The notes: generated from the letters alone by a model not told the origin. 22,585 bases of DNA from JAWLCQ01 sp041687095 (GCA_041687095.1 JAWLCQ010000066.1:1-22585), one strand, 5' to 3'; shown: positions 1-8,255, counted from the first letter of the stretch. Numbers and translations are program-made.

Positions 1-32
1 CTATCGCGGAAACGTTCCGCTCGTTCCCAGAC

Positions 33-56
33 GTTGGGGGTCAGGAGACCCCCAAC
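33..56. repeat. 10-bp perfect inverted repeat, GGGGGTC hairpin
   Basis: The arms GTTGGGGGTC and GACCCCCAAC are separated by four bases (AGGA). The same 18-base core (GGGGGTCAGGAGACCCCC) occurs twice in the 30-bp tandem repeat at 21891-22000, so it is a dispersed unit. It has no T-run, so a classical terminator is not supported. Confidence 0.7.
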
Positions 57-177
57 GCTCGCGATGGAGGCAACGCTCGCGCTTGGAGCAACGCTCGCGC
101 TTGGGGCAACGCTCGCGCGGGGGGCAGTGCTCGCGCTTGGGGCGTCGCTCGCGTGTGGGGCATCGCAGGCGCGCGTT
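52..177. repeat. 18-bp minisatellite, seven tandem units
   Basis: Seven consecutive 18-base units start at 52, 70, 88, 106, 124, 142 and 160. The best conserved form is GCAACGCTCGCGCTTGGG, and divergence increases toward the right end. Because 18 is a multiple of three, the minus strand reads as hexapeptide repeats (RERCPK-like), which I regard as accidental. The array ends exactly at the -35 box of the promoter proposed for the downstream membrane glycosyltransferase. Confidence 0.85.
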
Positions 178-204
178 GCCCCGCGTCGCCGGGAATGGTA
201 AACT
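176..204 (+). promoter_or_regulatory. Candidate sigma70-type promoter of the GT-C gene
   Basis: TTGCCC (176-181) is followed by a 17-bp spacer and TAAACT (199-204). A TG at 196-197 gives an extended -10. A start of transcription near 211 would leave a leader of about 50 nt before the ATG at 263. Spacing and match are good, but the call rests on sequence alone. Confidence 0.5.
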
Positions 205-262
205 GCACCCATGCCGAGGGCTACGGCGGCCCGGGGCGCGTTTTCGGGAGTGAGAGCGGTTC

Positions 263-1957
263 ATGAAGGGCAAACGCGAGACGCCACAGCAGGTGCGGCG
301 AGCGCAGGAGTCGGCGGCCGAGGCCCCAGCCGGGGCGCAGGCGCCGGGGCCGCTCGCCGCCCGCCTCCGCCTCCCGCCCCTCGCGGTGCAGGCCGTGCTG
401 CTGCTCGCCCTCGCCGCGGGGCTGCTGGCGTTCTCCGACCCGCGAATCGTGGACGACGCCTACATCACCTACCGCCACTCGTGGAACGTGGTGCAGGGCA
501 ATGGCCTGGTGTTCAACGCGGGGGAGCGCGTCGAGGGGACCACCAGCCTGACCTGGGCCCTCCTGTGTACCCTCCCCATCGCCACCGGGATCTCCCCCGC
601 GCACTTCGCCTTCGTCGCGGGGCTCCTCTTCGCCGCCCTCGCCCTGCTCCGCGCGTGGCAGATCGCCCGGCGGCTGGGGGGCGATCCGTGGATGGCCTGG
701 CTGGGGGCGGCGGGGACGGCGGTCCTGCCGGGGTACTGGCTGGCGGCCGGCAATGGGCTGGAGGGGGGCCTGTACGCCCTGCTGGTGGTGCAGATGGTCG
801 GGGCCTTGCTCCTCGACCGCCGCGCCTGGGTCGCGGGCGTGTACGGGGCGCTGATGTTCATGACCCGCCCGGACTCCCTCTTCCTCGTGCCCCTGGTCCT
901 GCTCGTCGTCGCCCTGGGCCTTCGCCGCCAGACGCTCCCCGAGGCGGGGACGCGGCGGGCGACGGACCTGGCGGCCGTGCTGGGCCCGTGGCTGCTGGGG
1001 ATCGCGGGGGTGACGCTATGGCGGCTGCTGTACTACGGGGAGTTCCTGCCCAACTCGGTGATCGCCAAGCGGCCGGAGTCGTACGCGTGGGAGTCGATGT
1101 TCCCGATCCTCCTGCTGGGCTTGGAGTACGTGGGGGAGTTCGCTTTGACGGCGATTCCGGTGGTGCTGGGGACGCTGCTGCTACCGCTGCTCCGCCCCCG
1201 CCGCCTGAGCGGGTGGCTGCTGCTGGGGGTGCTCGCCGGCAGCGCCGTCGTCGCCGTGTACAACGGCGGGGACTGGATGCGCAACCATCGCCTGCTGGTC
1301 GTCTACACCCCCCTGTACTCGATCGCGCTGGGGCTGGCGCTGACCCGCATGCGCCAGGCCCTGCCCGCGGGACCGCAGCGGACGCGGCGAACGACCCGCA
1401 TCGCCACCGTGTCCGTCGGGGCGGTGCTGCTGCTGGGCGGGTGGGTCCTGCCCCTGCGGAACCATCGCTGGACAAAGAACGGCTGGTGGATCGAGCAGAG
1501 CGTGCAGGAGTACGTCAACGCCACCGAGGCCATCAAGGATCAACTCAGCCCGGCGGCGGTCATCTGCTCGGAAGCCCTGGGCCGCCCGGGCTACCTCCTG
1601 CCGCGGCACTACATCCACGATCCGGTGGGCCTGGCGGACCGGCACCTGGCGCGGCACGGGAGGCTGGACCCGACATTCGGGCGGTGGGACCTGCGGTACA
1701 CGGCCAACACGGTCCGGCCCGACGTGTACCTGACGCACGGGGGCGGAGGGCTGACGCGGCTGATGCAGATCGTCGATGCGTACGAGGGCGACTTCCTCCG
1801 CGAGTACGCCGTGTACCTCCCGGACAGCTACGACTTCGTCCTCGCCCTCCGCTGGAAGATGGTCCCCGCCCTGCACCCCGCCCTGGTCCGGGCGGGCCTG
1901 CTGCAGTACGCGATCAAGGTCACGCCTCCCACCGCGCCCCCCAGCGGGCGGCAGTAG
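263..1957 (+). CDS. GT-C fold membrane glycosyltransferase (arabinofuranosyltransferase-like)
   Basis: This is a 564-aa polytopic inner-membrane protein. A cytosolic Pro/Ala/Arg-rich N-terminus of about 40 residues precedes a first membrane segment (about 41-57). Next comes the signature RIVDDAYITYRH...GNGLVFNAGERVEGTTSLTW (about 61-98). The acidic DD pair at 64-65 in the first periplasmic loop, followed by GLVFN.GERVEG, is typical of lipid-phospho-sugar-dependent GT-C enzymes of the AftB-like type. LPNSVIAK lies farther on, with several more hydrophobic spans before a soluble C-terminal domain of about 150 residues. By family it should move a sugar from a polyprenyl-phosphate donor to an extracytoplasmic glycan, but donor and acceptor cannot be read from the sequence. 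The ATG at 263 has GGGAG 12 bases upstream. The gene converges with the LRR gene at 2089. Confidence 0.85.
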   Translation: MKGKRETPQQVRRAQESAAEAPAGAQAPGPLAARLRLPPLAVQAVLLLALAAGLLAFSDPRIVDDAYITYRHSWNVVQGNGLVFNAGERVEGTTSLTWALLCTLPIATGISPAHFAFVAGLLFAALALLRAWQIARRLGGDPWMAWLGAAGTAVLPGYWLAAGNGLEGGLYALLVVQMVGALLLDRRAWVAGVYGALMFMTRPDSLFLVPLVLLVVALGLRRQTLPEAGTRRATDLAAVLGPWLLGIAGVTLWRLLYYGEFLPNSVIAKRPESYAWESMFPILLLGLEYVGEFALTAIPVVLGTLLLPLLRPRRLSGWLLLGVLAGSAVVAVYNGGDWMRNHRLLVVYTPLYSIALGLALTRMRQALPAGPQRTRRTTRIATVSVGAVLLLGGWVLPLRNHRWTKNGWWIEQSVQEYVNATEAIKDQLSPAAVICSEALGRPGYLLPRHYIHDPVGLADRHLARHGRLDPTFGRWDLRYTANTVRPDVYLTHGGGGLTRLMQIVDAYEGDFLREYAVYLPDSYDFVLALRWKMVPALHPALVRAGLLQYAIKVTPPTAPPSGRQ

Positions 1958-2023
1958 CGGTTGGGGCAGGGCGGTCGGGGCCCCTCATACGCATTCCAGG
2001 TAATCCGTGCGCCCCGTGGATTT

Positions 2024-2086
2024 GACGTGGTTGCTCCGCTGCGCTCCGCAAACCACGGCACCCACCCGAGAATTAAGTGGAACGCG
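2024..2086 (+). repeat. Hairpin repeat family A, copy 1 (short form)
   Basis: The core 2024-2063 runs from GACGTGGTTGCTCC to GCAAACCACGGCACCC, and the ends pair as CGTGGTT/AACCACG. Similarity to copy 3 (9501-9564, inverted) extends to about 2086 through GAATT and TGGAACGC. The copy fills most of the gap between two convergent genes (1957 and 2089), where a hairpin could end transcription from both sides, although it has no U-tract. Related copies lie at 8256, 9501, 17313 and 17400. Confidence 0.85.
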
Positions 2087-2088
2087 TA

Positions 2089-3708
2089 TCAGTACCGGAA
2101 CTCCTCGAGTTTGGGGAAGCACTTCTGGATCCGCAGGAGGTCCGAGCGCATCATCTTCACCCCGATGTTCGAGATATCCAAAACCCGCAGGTCCAGGTGG
2201 TCGATCCCGTCCAGCGACCGCAGCGAGCGGCAGTTGGGCACCATCAGGAAGCGGATCTTCGTGCAGCCGTAGATGCCCTCCAGGTCCCGGATGCCCGACA
2301 GCCCGTCGCAGTTGAGGATCTCCATGGGCATGCCCTGCAGGCCGTTGAGGCTTTCGATCCTCGGGCAGCGCAGCACGCGGACCGTGCGGAGGTCCATCCC
2401 CCGCAGCAGCGCCAGGTCCCCCGACAGCGCCGCGCACGAGTCGATCTCCAGCGTCCCCAGCGATCCGCCCTGCACCCCGTCGAGGCCCTGGAGCTTCGGG
2501 CACCGCCGCAGGGTCAGCGAGCGGAAGCGGAGCTTCGCCAGCGGGGTGATCGACACGAGGTGGGGCACGTTGTCGATCGTGATGGCCTCGATGGTTCCGC
2601 GGGACCCGAAGGTGATCTCCATCGGCACGTTCTTGCCGCCGTTGACCTCGGTGAACTTGCGCTGAAGTTCGCGGCCCAGTTCCTCCCCGGTCAGCTTGTC
2701 CCGCGTGTCGGCCCAGGTGAGCAGGTCGCGGGGCAGCGTGTCGACGGAGGGCTTGTAGTCGGGCAGCCAGCGGCAGACGGCGTCGAGGGAGAGGCGGACG
2801 GCTTCGGTGTTGGGGTCGTTGGGGTCGGTGTGCTTGGCGAGGTAGGCTTCGTAGGCGGTCTTGGCGCGGCGGAGGAGGGGGGCGCGGATGGCGCGGTCGG
2901 CCTCGGAGGCGAGGTCGGCGTACTCATCGCCCAGCTCGCGCTGCTCGGTGTCGCCCAGGGTGCCCAGCTCGCGGGCGGCGAGGGGGACCAGCGTCCGCCA
3001 CGGGACCCCGATGGTCTCGTTCAGCAGTTCGGCGGCGCGGTCGGGACGGTCGAGATCGACCATCAGCAGGCCGATGACCTCCTCGCGGATGGCGATCTGC
3101 TCGCGAAGCTGCAACTGGGCGAGCTTGCGGGCCACCGTCTTCGCCGCCCGCGCCCGGTGGCCCGCCAGGTCCCGCAGCGCCAGCAGGTCCACCACGGGCC
3201 CGAGGTGTTCGGCGAGGGTGACGCGGCCGGCCTCGTTGTAGGCGGCCTCGGCCGGTTCCCAGCGGTCGGCGGCGGCGTGGCGGTCGCCGAGATCCCGCAG
3301 GGCCGCCACCAGCGCCTGGCACGTCTGCCGCCGCGCTCCGGGGGTGGGCTCGGTCCGCACGCGGTTCTGCAGCAGCTCGCAACGCTTCTGGGCCCAGTCG
3401 TCGGCGCGGTCGGGCAGGGCCTTGACCAGGTAGTCCAAGGCCTTCGTGCCCAGCTCCAGCGACTTGAGCGTCCCGCTCTTGAGGGCGTACGTCAAGCACT
3501 CCTCGAAGAGCATCGCCCGCTCCGCCGAGCCCGCCAACTGCTCCCCCGCCGCCTCGTACAGCCGCTCCGCGCGAACCGCATCCGACCGCTCGGACCGGAG
3601 GATCTCCCGCAGGACCTCCTCGGCCGGTGCGCCCGTGGCGCACAGCGGCAGACCGCAGACGACGATGGCGGCAACCTTGAGCAACCCCAGCCAACCCACG
3701 CGAGTCAT
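2089..3708 (-). CDS. Secreted helical-repeat / leucine-rich-repeat protein
   Basis: This is a 539-aa protein. The ATG at 3708 is chosen because AAAGGGAG lies six bases upstream; an in-frame ATG at 3741 has no such site and would place extra residues before the signal peptide. Residues 1-29 form a signal peptide (MTRVGWLGLLKVAAIVV...CATGAPA). About 30-330 is helical and rich in Ala, Arg, Leu and Glu, TPR-like but without clear TPR motifs. About 355-539 is a run of irregular leucine-rich repeats such as LRFRSLTLRRCPKLQGL, LGTLEIDSCAALSG and LRVLDISN. LRRs of this Cys/Asn-ladder kind, with the pattern L..L.L..CP.L..L, are common at the C-termini of exported planctomycete proteins. It probably mediates protein binding in the periplasm or outside the cell. 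I cannot name a partner. Confidence 0.75.
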   Translation of the reverse strand: MTRVGWLGLLKVAAIVVCGLPLCATGAPAEEVLREILRSERSDAVRAERLYEAAGEQLAGSAERAMLFEECLTYALKSGTLKSLELGTKALDYLVKALPDRADDWAQKRCELLQNRVRTEPTPGARRQTCQALVAALRDLGDRHAAADRWEPAEAAYNEAGRVTLAEHLGPVVDLLALRDLAGHRARAAKTVARKLAQLQLREQIAIREEVIGLLMVDLDRPDRAAELLNETIGVPWRTLVPLAARELGTLGDTEQRELGDEYADLASEADRAIRAPLLRRAKTAYEAYLAKHTDPNDPNTEAVRLSLDAVCRWLPDYKPSVDTLPRDLLTWADTRDKLTGEELGRELQRKFTEVNGGKNVPMEITFGSRGTIEAITIDNVPHLVSITPLAKLRFRSLTLRRCPKLQGLDGVQGGSLGTLEIDSCAALSGDLALLRGMDLRTVRVLRCPRIESLNGLQGMPMEILNCDGLSGIRDLEGIYGCTKIRFLMVPNCRSLRSLDGIDHLDLRVLDISNIGVKMMRSDLLRIQKCFPKLEEFRY

Positions 3709-3937
3709 GGTTCTCCCTTTCCTCATCCCGCCGATCCGCACAGCCCCGATCCGTTGGTCCCCGGAAAGCCCCGCAACTTCGCTTTCCGGCCGCGACCGGC
3801 AGACACAGGAGAGATATGCTGCGTCCCCGGCTGCCGAAGCCTTGATCGTGCCCCCATACCATCGCGCATTTCCCCCGAGGACGCAAGCCCCGGAGGCGAA
3901 GTTTTTGGCAGGGCCCGCGAGACGCCGCCCGGGGCGC

Positions 3938-5242
3938 CTATTCCGCCTCCGCCGCCAGGGGGATCTGGACGGTCTGGTCCTGGAGCCCCAGCGTGCGGGG
4001 GACGGTCTCGATCCCCGACTCGGGCAGGGCCAGGCGGAGGAGGTCGGCGAAGCGGAGCAGCGAGCGCTCGGGGGCGGGGGGAGCGGCCGGGCCCGTCGCG
4101 GGCGTGTCCGCCGCGGGGCGGGTGGTGACCGCGTCGTCCCCGCCGGGCGCCTCCGCGGAGGACGGGGGCAGGATCAGCGGTTCGAGGGTGTGCCCCAGCG
4201 ATCCGTCGGCGGCGAGGGCCCACTCGTGCAGGGCGACCGTGCCTTCGCGGACGTCGTCGGCATCCTCGAGATGCAGCAGCAGCGCCCGCACCCGCCAGCC
4301 CAGTCCGGGTTCGGGGAAGACCGTCACCCCATACGCCGCGGGCGCCTGCGGGCGGACGCGATCGGCCGGGGCGCCGGGGGCCTTGGCGGCGACGGCGGCG
4401 AGGGCGCGGTACTGCTCCGCGCCGCCCACGACGATCGCCCCGCCATACGGCAGCAGGGCCAGTTCGCGGGCCTGCTCGGAGGAGGTGAGGGGCTCGAAGA
4501 AGTGCCCGCGAGCGTCGCGGGCGTACCCGATCCGCACCCCGCGGAGCAGCACGAACCGCCCCGCGTGCTCGCCCTCCGTGAGGCGATAGGCGCGGACGCC
4601 CTCCTTCACGCGCAGATGCGCAGGGGCCAGCGTGCACGGGCGCGCCGCGGCCGTCTCGGTGGACAGGGCGTGCAGGACCGGGGGGAGGGTGTTGAAGAGC
4701 GAGTAGCCCACCACGCTCCCGTCCTCGTCGACGGACAGGAGCAGCGGCACCCGCCGCTCCCACCCCGCCCCGAGGTACTGCTGGGCGTCATAGTCCCACA
4801 CGCCGCAGACCACGTAGACCGCCGTCCGCTCCCCGCGCGGGAGGTTGGAGCACTCCGACAGTTCGTGCAGCCCCACGCCCAGGCGGATATCGCTCCAGCG
4901 GGCCTTCCCGGCGTCGGGGAGGAAGAGGTTGTTCCAGGGCTTGATGAAGTCCTTGCCGTCCGACCGCTTCAGCGGCGTGTCGCGGTCGCGGCGGAACCCC
5001 ACCGTCACGCCATACCACCGCCCCGCCTCCCCCGCGATCTCCACCCCGCAGCGGACCACGAACCCGCCCGGGCCGTACGGGATCACCTCCGCGTGCAGGC
5101 ACTCCGCGCGGGCAGTAGGCTGCGTGGCGGGCTGCGTAGCGGACGGTGCGGCGGGTTGCGTCGTCTGGGCCGAGCCCCCAACGCAGAGAACCAGCAGAGC
5201 AAGGGCGCCGACGGGGAGCGGGGAACGGTTCTGCTTGCTCAC
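3938..5242 (-). CDS. Exported protein of unknown function, coupled to recO
   Basis: This is a 434-aa protein if translation starts at the GTG at 5242. That start overlaps the recO stop as GTGA, the classic arrangement for translational coupling, and AGGAG lies 11 bases upstream. An open frame continues upstream inside recO, but it is Arg/Pro/Gly-rich shadow sequence. Residues 1-25 are a signal peptide (SKQNRSPLPVGALALLVLCVGGSAQ), followed by a Thr/Gln/Pro linker (TTQPAAPSATQPATQPT) as in many planctomycete exported proteins. The rest is mixed alpha/beta with no motif I recognise; WDYDAQQYLGAGWERRVPLLL suggests a beta-rich fold. A second Ala/Pro-rich linker lies near 365-395. The product ends in an acidic tail (LAAEAE). 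Its role with RecO is unclear, and coupling may reflect only co-transcription. Confidence 0.7.
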   Translation of the reverse strand: MSKQNRSPLPVGALALLVLCVGGSAQTTQPAAPSATQPATQPTARAECLHAEVIPYGPGGFVVRCGVEIAGEAGRWYGVTVGFRRDRDTPLKRSDGKDFIKPWNNLFLPDAGKARWSDIRLGVGLHELSECSNLPRGERTAVYVVCGVWDYDAQQYLGAGWERRVPLLLSVDEDGSVVGYSLFNTLPPVLHALSTETAAARPCTLAPAHLRVKEGVRAYRLTEGEHAGRFVLLRGVRIGYARDARGHFFEPLTSSEQARELALLPYGGAIVVGGAEQYRALAAVAAKAPGAPADRVRPQAPAAYGVTVFPEPGLGWRVRALLLHLEDADDVREGTVALHEWALAADGSLGHTLEPLILPPSSAEAPGGDDAVTTRPAADTPATGPAAPPAPERSLLRFADLLRLALPESGIETVPRTLGLQDQTVQIPLAAEAE

Positions 5243-6015
5243 GGTGTGCCCTGCTCCTGCCCGCCCGTGCCCCCCGGTTCCTCCAGCACGTAGCGGGCCA
5301 TGCGGGGCGGGCGGCCGAGCTGTTCGGTGACGTGGTAGGCGAGGAGGCGGTTGGCGGCGCGGGCCTGGGGGGCGGGGAACTCGACCCGCCGGCGGGCCTC
5401 CAGGGCCTGGAGGGTCGCGATGGCGGCGCGGGCGTTGGCGTCGAGGCGGTACTTCTCGGGCGCCTGCCCCGCGCAGTCCCCGCACAGCAGCCCGCCCTGG
5501 CGGGAGGAGAAGAATAACTCCGCCCCGCCGATCTCGCCCCCGCAGGAGACGCACGCGCCCATGTCGCCCAGCAGGCCCACGCGGCGGAGCAGGCGCCACT
5601 GGAAGTACGCCACGACCGCCGCAACGGGGGCGTCCTCGCTGGCGAGGCGGGCGAGGGAGTTGTGCAGCAGGTCGAAGACCTCGGGGTGCGGGTCGCCCTC
5701 GGCGATGAGGGCGGAGGCGAGTTCGATCAGGTACAGGGCGGCGTTGAGCGTGGGCGCTGACCGCCGCAGCGGCGTGTGCGAGACCGTCTCCTGGAACTCC
5801 GTGAGCGTCCCCAGCGACTCGCGCGAGGAGGGCAGGAACACCAGGTCGCCCTCGCTGAGGATGTCGATGGCGCCCCCGGACTTGCTCTTGGAGCGCTTGG
5901 ACCCCTTGGCCACCACGCGCACGGGCCCGTGCCCTCGCGTGAGGAAATGCACCACCTGCGAGGTCTCGCTCCAGTCCGCGGTGCGGAGACAGATTGCGCT
6001 GTCGCGCTCGGCCAT
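5239..6015 (-). CDS. recO: DNA repair protein RecO
   Basis: This is a 258-aa protein, the usual length for RecO. The N-terminal OB-fold is at 1-80 (AICLRTADWSETSQVVHFLTRGHGPVRVVAKG). A helical domain follows, with a zinc-finger Cys4 site at C155, C158, C178 and C181 (CVSC...CGDC). RecO binds SSB and RecR, anneals complementary single strands and helps load RecA at gaps (RecFOR pathway). I chose the ATG at 6015 because the family signature starts just after it and the frame upstream has no such similarity. Only a weak AGGGGC precedes it, and TACCAT ends six bases before the ATG, so the message may be leaderless or nearly so. Its stop overlaps the GTG of the next gene. Confidence 0.93.
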   Translation of the reverse strand: MAERDSAICLRTADWSETSQVVHFLTRGHGPVRVVAKGSKRSKSKSGGAIDILSEGDLVFLPSSRESLGTLTEFQETVSHTPLRRSAPTLNAALYLIELASALIAEGDPHPEVFDLLHNSLARLASEDAPVAAVVAYFQWRLLRRVGLLGDMGACVSCGGEIGGAELFFSSRQGGLLCGDCAGQAPEKYRLDANARAAIATLQALEARRRVEFPAPQARAANRLLAYHVTEQLGRPPRMARYVLEEPGGTGGQEQGTP

Positions 6016-6074
6016 GCCCCTATGGTAGCAAACCGCTCGCCCCGGGGAAACGCCCACAGCGCCGGAAGCCTGGG

Positions 6075-6272
6075 CCATCGCATCTCCGTGGCACGGGCGT
6101 CTCGCCCGTGTGTCGCAGGGGCGTCTCGCCCCTGCGGAGAGGTGAGAAGAGGCTTGCTACGAGCCCAATCACCCCCAGTCCACGGCGGCCTCTCCGCCGA
6201 ACGCCACGGGCAGGATGTCCGTGGGACGCATGGGCGAGACGCCCATGCCACGGAAACCCTGAGATGCGATGG
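6075..6272. repeat. 198-bp element with 12-bp perfect terminal inverted repeats
   Basis: The ends are CCATCGCATCTC (6075-6086) and GAGATGCGATGG (6261-6272). Just inside, both ends carry CGTGGCAYGGGCGTCTCGCCC-type hairpins. Three small hairpins share the loop TCT/AGA: at about 6091, 6116 and 6231. CTGG flanks the element at both sides (6071-6074 and 6274-6277, one base outside the right end), a possible 4-bp target duplication. There is no coding sequence. The GGGCGTCTCGCCC motif is frequent in planctomycete intergenic DNA. The element fills the gap between recO and the sulfatase, both on the minus strand. Confidence 0.7.
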
Positions 6273-6305
6273 TCTGGAGGGCGGGGGGCTTGCGTCTTCT
6301 TCCGC

Positions 6306-6355
6306 CTATTCCCTAGTACCTAGTCCCTAGTGCCTATTCCCTAGTGCCCAGTCCC
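6306..6355. repeat. CCTAGT tandem repeat at the sulfatase 3' end
   Basis: Imperfect units built on CCCTAGTRCCTATT and CCCTAGTGCC follow one another in an otherwise GC-rich stretch. The array crosses the sulfatase stop codon at 6341, so the last few sulfatase residues (ARGTGH) are encoded by repeat DNA. This suggests that the array grew into the end of the gene. Confidence 0.6.
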
Positions 6356-7816
6356 TCGCGCCCTCTTCCCTTGTCCCTCGCGGATGACGTCCGGCAGCGG
6401 GGGGGAGGGCATCTCCAGGCGCTCGAGGTTGCACCCGGGCGCGTAGCGGAGGGCGAACTCCCGCGGGGAGGCGAAGTCGTCGTCCGTCCGCCGCAGCCAG
6501 TCGTGCAGCAGCAGGTCCAGGTTCCGCTCGATCTCGCGATGCTCCACGCGGTGCGCGAGGTTGTCCATCTGGAAGGGGTCGGTGACGTCGTCGTGCAGCA
6601 GCCAGGGCCCGTCGGGCGTGGCGACGTACGTGTGCCGCTCCGTCACCACTCCCCGCCACGGGGGGATCCCCCAGTACGCGGGGACGGCGGGGAAGTTGAT
6701 CCAGACGCTCTCCGCCCTCGCCGACTCATCGCCCCGCACGAACGCCCCCAGCGCCCGCCCGTCCATCTCCGGGGGGACGGGCACGCCCGCGAGGTCCAGC
6801 AGCGTCGGGGCCAGGTCCACCAGCGAGATCGGCCCGCGCGTGGTCCGCCCGCAGGGGATGCCCCCGCCCCACCGCATCAGCAGCGGGATGCCCACCGACT
6901 CCCGCCACGGCTTGACCTTCCAGCCGCGGTTGTGACTGAAGAGCATGTCCCCGTGATCGCTGGTGAACACGACGAGCGTGTCCTCGGTGAGCCCCCCCTC
7001 CTCCAGCGCCCCCAGCAGCCGCCCCACGCACGCGTCCAGGGCCGTCACGTGCGCGTAGTAGCCCGCGATGAGTTCGCGCTTGCGGGCGTCGTGGGCCGCC
7101 TGGGGCGCGTCGTCCGTCCGCGCCAGGCGGCCGCGCGACCCGCCCGACTGCACCCGCGCGTCGCGGGCGTTGGGGAGCAGTTCGATGGACTCCGGGGGGT
7201 AGCGGTCGAGGTGCTCCTGGGGGACCTGCTCGTAGGGGCAGTGCGGGGGCGAGTACGACACGAACAGGCAGAACGGATCGGCGGATGCGTCGCTGCGCTC
7301 GGCGGCCCGTTGGCGGAGGTACCGCACGGCCAGGTCCGTCTGCCCGTCGGGCTCGTACCCGTCGAACCACACCGGCTGCCGCGTCGCGTCGTCGTAGTAG
7401 TAGCCCGCGAAGTAGTTGTGGTTGCACTCGGTCCCGGCCCAGAAGTCGTCAAAGCCCTGCCGCCGCGGACCGGGCGGGATGTACGCGCCCCGGTTGACCC
7501 CGTCGACGTGCCACTTGCCGATGTACCCGCAGCGGTAGCCCGCGTCGGTGAGGCAGTGGGCGAGCGTGCGGTGGTCATGCCCGAGCTGCAGATCGTTGTT
7601 GATCAGCCGGTGGTGCAGCGTGTGCTTGCCCGTCAGCAGGCAGGCCCGCGCGGGGGTGCAGGCGGGGGTGTTGGAGACGGCGTTGACGAACCGCGTCCCC
7701 TCCCCCGCCAGGCGGTCGAGGTGCGGGGTGTGCACGCCCTCCACCCCTGCGCAGCCCATGGCGGTGGAGCGCATCTGGTCGACCAGGACGAAGAGGATGT
7801 TCGGGCGCGTGGACAT
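6341..7816 (-). CDS. Formylglycine-dependent sulfatase (alkaline-phosphatase superfamily)
   Basis: This is a 491-aa protein from the ATG at 7816, which directly precedes the family N-terminus RPNILFVLVDQMR. Asp13 is a metal ligand. The formylglycine motif is C53-TPAR (C-x-P-x-R class, followed by ACLLTGK). GYIGKWH gives Lys101 and His103, and FTSDHGD (287-288) and K300 complete the metal and substrate site. It should hydrolyse sulfate esters, but the substrate is unknown. Similar planctomycete enzymes act on sulfated polysaccharides or choline-sulfate-like esters. Activation needs a formylglycine-generating enzyme, and none is encoded in this window. I see no signal peptide, unlike most planctomycete polysaccharide sulfatases, which suggests a cytoplasmic site or another export route. 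There is no strong ribosome-binding site, and TACCAT lies eight bases before the ATG. The 3' end runs into a tandem repeat. Confidence 0.92.
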   Translation of the reverse strand: MSTRPNILFVLVDQMRSTAMGCAGVEGVHTPHLDRLAGEGTRFVNAVSNTPACTPARACLLTGKHTLHHRLINNDLQLGHDHRTLAHCLTDAGYRCGYIGKWHVDGVNRGAYIPPGPRRQGFDDFWAGTECNHNYFAGYYYDDATRQPVWFDGYEPDGQTDLAVRYLRQRAAERSDASADPFCLFVSYSPPHCPYEQVPQEHLDRYPPESIELLPNARDARVQSGGSRGRLARTDDAPQAAHDARKRELIAGYYAHVTALDACVGRLLGALEEGGLTEDTLVVFTSDHGDMLFSHNRGWKVKPWRESVGIPLLMRWGGGIPCGRTTRGPISLVDLAPTLLDLAGVPVPPEMDGRALGAFVRGDESARAESVWINFPAVPAYWGIPPWRGVVTERHTYVATPDGPWLLHDDVTDPFQMDNLAHRVEHREIERNLDLLLHDWLRRTDDDFASPREFALRYAPGCNLERLEMPSPPLPDVIREGQGKRARGTGH

Positions 7817-7860
7817 GGAAGCACATGGTACCCCTTCGCCGCCGGGGACGAAAGGCGACA

Positions 7861-7889
7861 TTGCCGGCACGGCCCTTGGAGGCTAGAAT
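7861..7889 (+). promoter_or_regulatory. Candidate promoter of the RHH gene, leaderless
   Basis: TTGCCG (7861-7866), a 17-bp spacer and TAGAAT (7884-7889) form a good promoter. The expected transcription start, about seven bases on, coincides with the ATG at 7897. The only GGAG (7878-7881) overlaps the promoter and is too far upstream to serve as a ribosome-binding site, so translation would be leaderless. Confidence 0.45.
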
Positions 7890-7896
7890 TCAACGT

Positions 7897-8112
7897 ATGA
7901 GCAACCTGACCATTGAGATCCCGGACTCGCTCCGTCGCGACCTCGAACAGGTCTGCGAGCAGCAGCAGCGTGCGATCGACGACGTGGTGCGCGATTCGCT
8001 CCGGCGATATGTCGCCGTCGCGAAGTTCCACGCCCTCCGCCGCCGTGCCCTCCCATTCGCCGAGGCCCAAGGCCTTCTGACCGACGAGGACGTCTTCAAG
8101 GCCATCTCGTGA
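7897..8112 (+). CDS. Ribbon-helix-helix antitoxin-like protein, toxin absent
   Basis: This is a 71-aa protein. Residues 3-8 (NLTIEI) form the DNA-contacting strand, then PDSLRRDLEQVCEQQQ (helix 1) and AIDDVVRDSLRRYVAVAKFHALR (helix 2), as in CopG/RHH repressors of type II toxin-antitoxin pairs. The tail LPFAEAQGLLTDEDVFKAIS resembles antitoxin segments that bind a PIN-domain toxin, whose gene usually starts in the overlapping GTGA. Here GTG at 8109 does overlap the TGA, but its frame closes after 30 codons (8201) and has no PIN signature. The antitoxin therefore looks orphaned, or the toxin was lost. It diverges from the sulfatase, with 80 bp between the starts. Confidence 0.75.
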   Translation: MSNLTIEIPDSLRRDLEQVCEQQQRAIDDVVRDSLRRYVAVAKFHALRRRALPFAEAQGLLTDEDVFKAIS

Positions 8113-8255
8113 GGCATGCCGACTCTCTCACCGCGAGCGTTTCACGACATGCTCCGTTCGGAACCGTGACGCCTCCTGATTCGCAACCCAGGTTCTCGTG
8201 AGTCGCAGCCTTCTTTCCATTGCTTTTCAGGCAATTCCGGGGCATCGCCGATTGG

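Noticed and set aside
211..2025. A longer plus-strand frame (604 codons) overlapping the GT-C gene
   Set aside because: Its translation is Ala/Arg/Pro/Gly-rich and has no hydrophobic segments or motifs. The frame at 263 has all the family signatures. In GC-rich DNA the alternate frames stay open by chance.
2077..4128. A 683-codon plus-strand frame antisense to the LRR gene
   Set aside because: It is the complement of the LRR gene and the neighbouring gap, lacks a recognisable domain and has biased composition. The minus-strand gene has a signal peptide, LRRs and a good ribosome-binding site.
8109..8201. A 30-codon frame overlapping the antitoxin stop as a possible toxin
   Set aside because: It has the expected overlap but no PIN-domain start (no LLDTNV-like strand) and is far too short.
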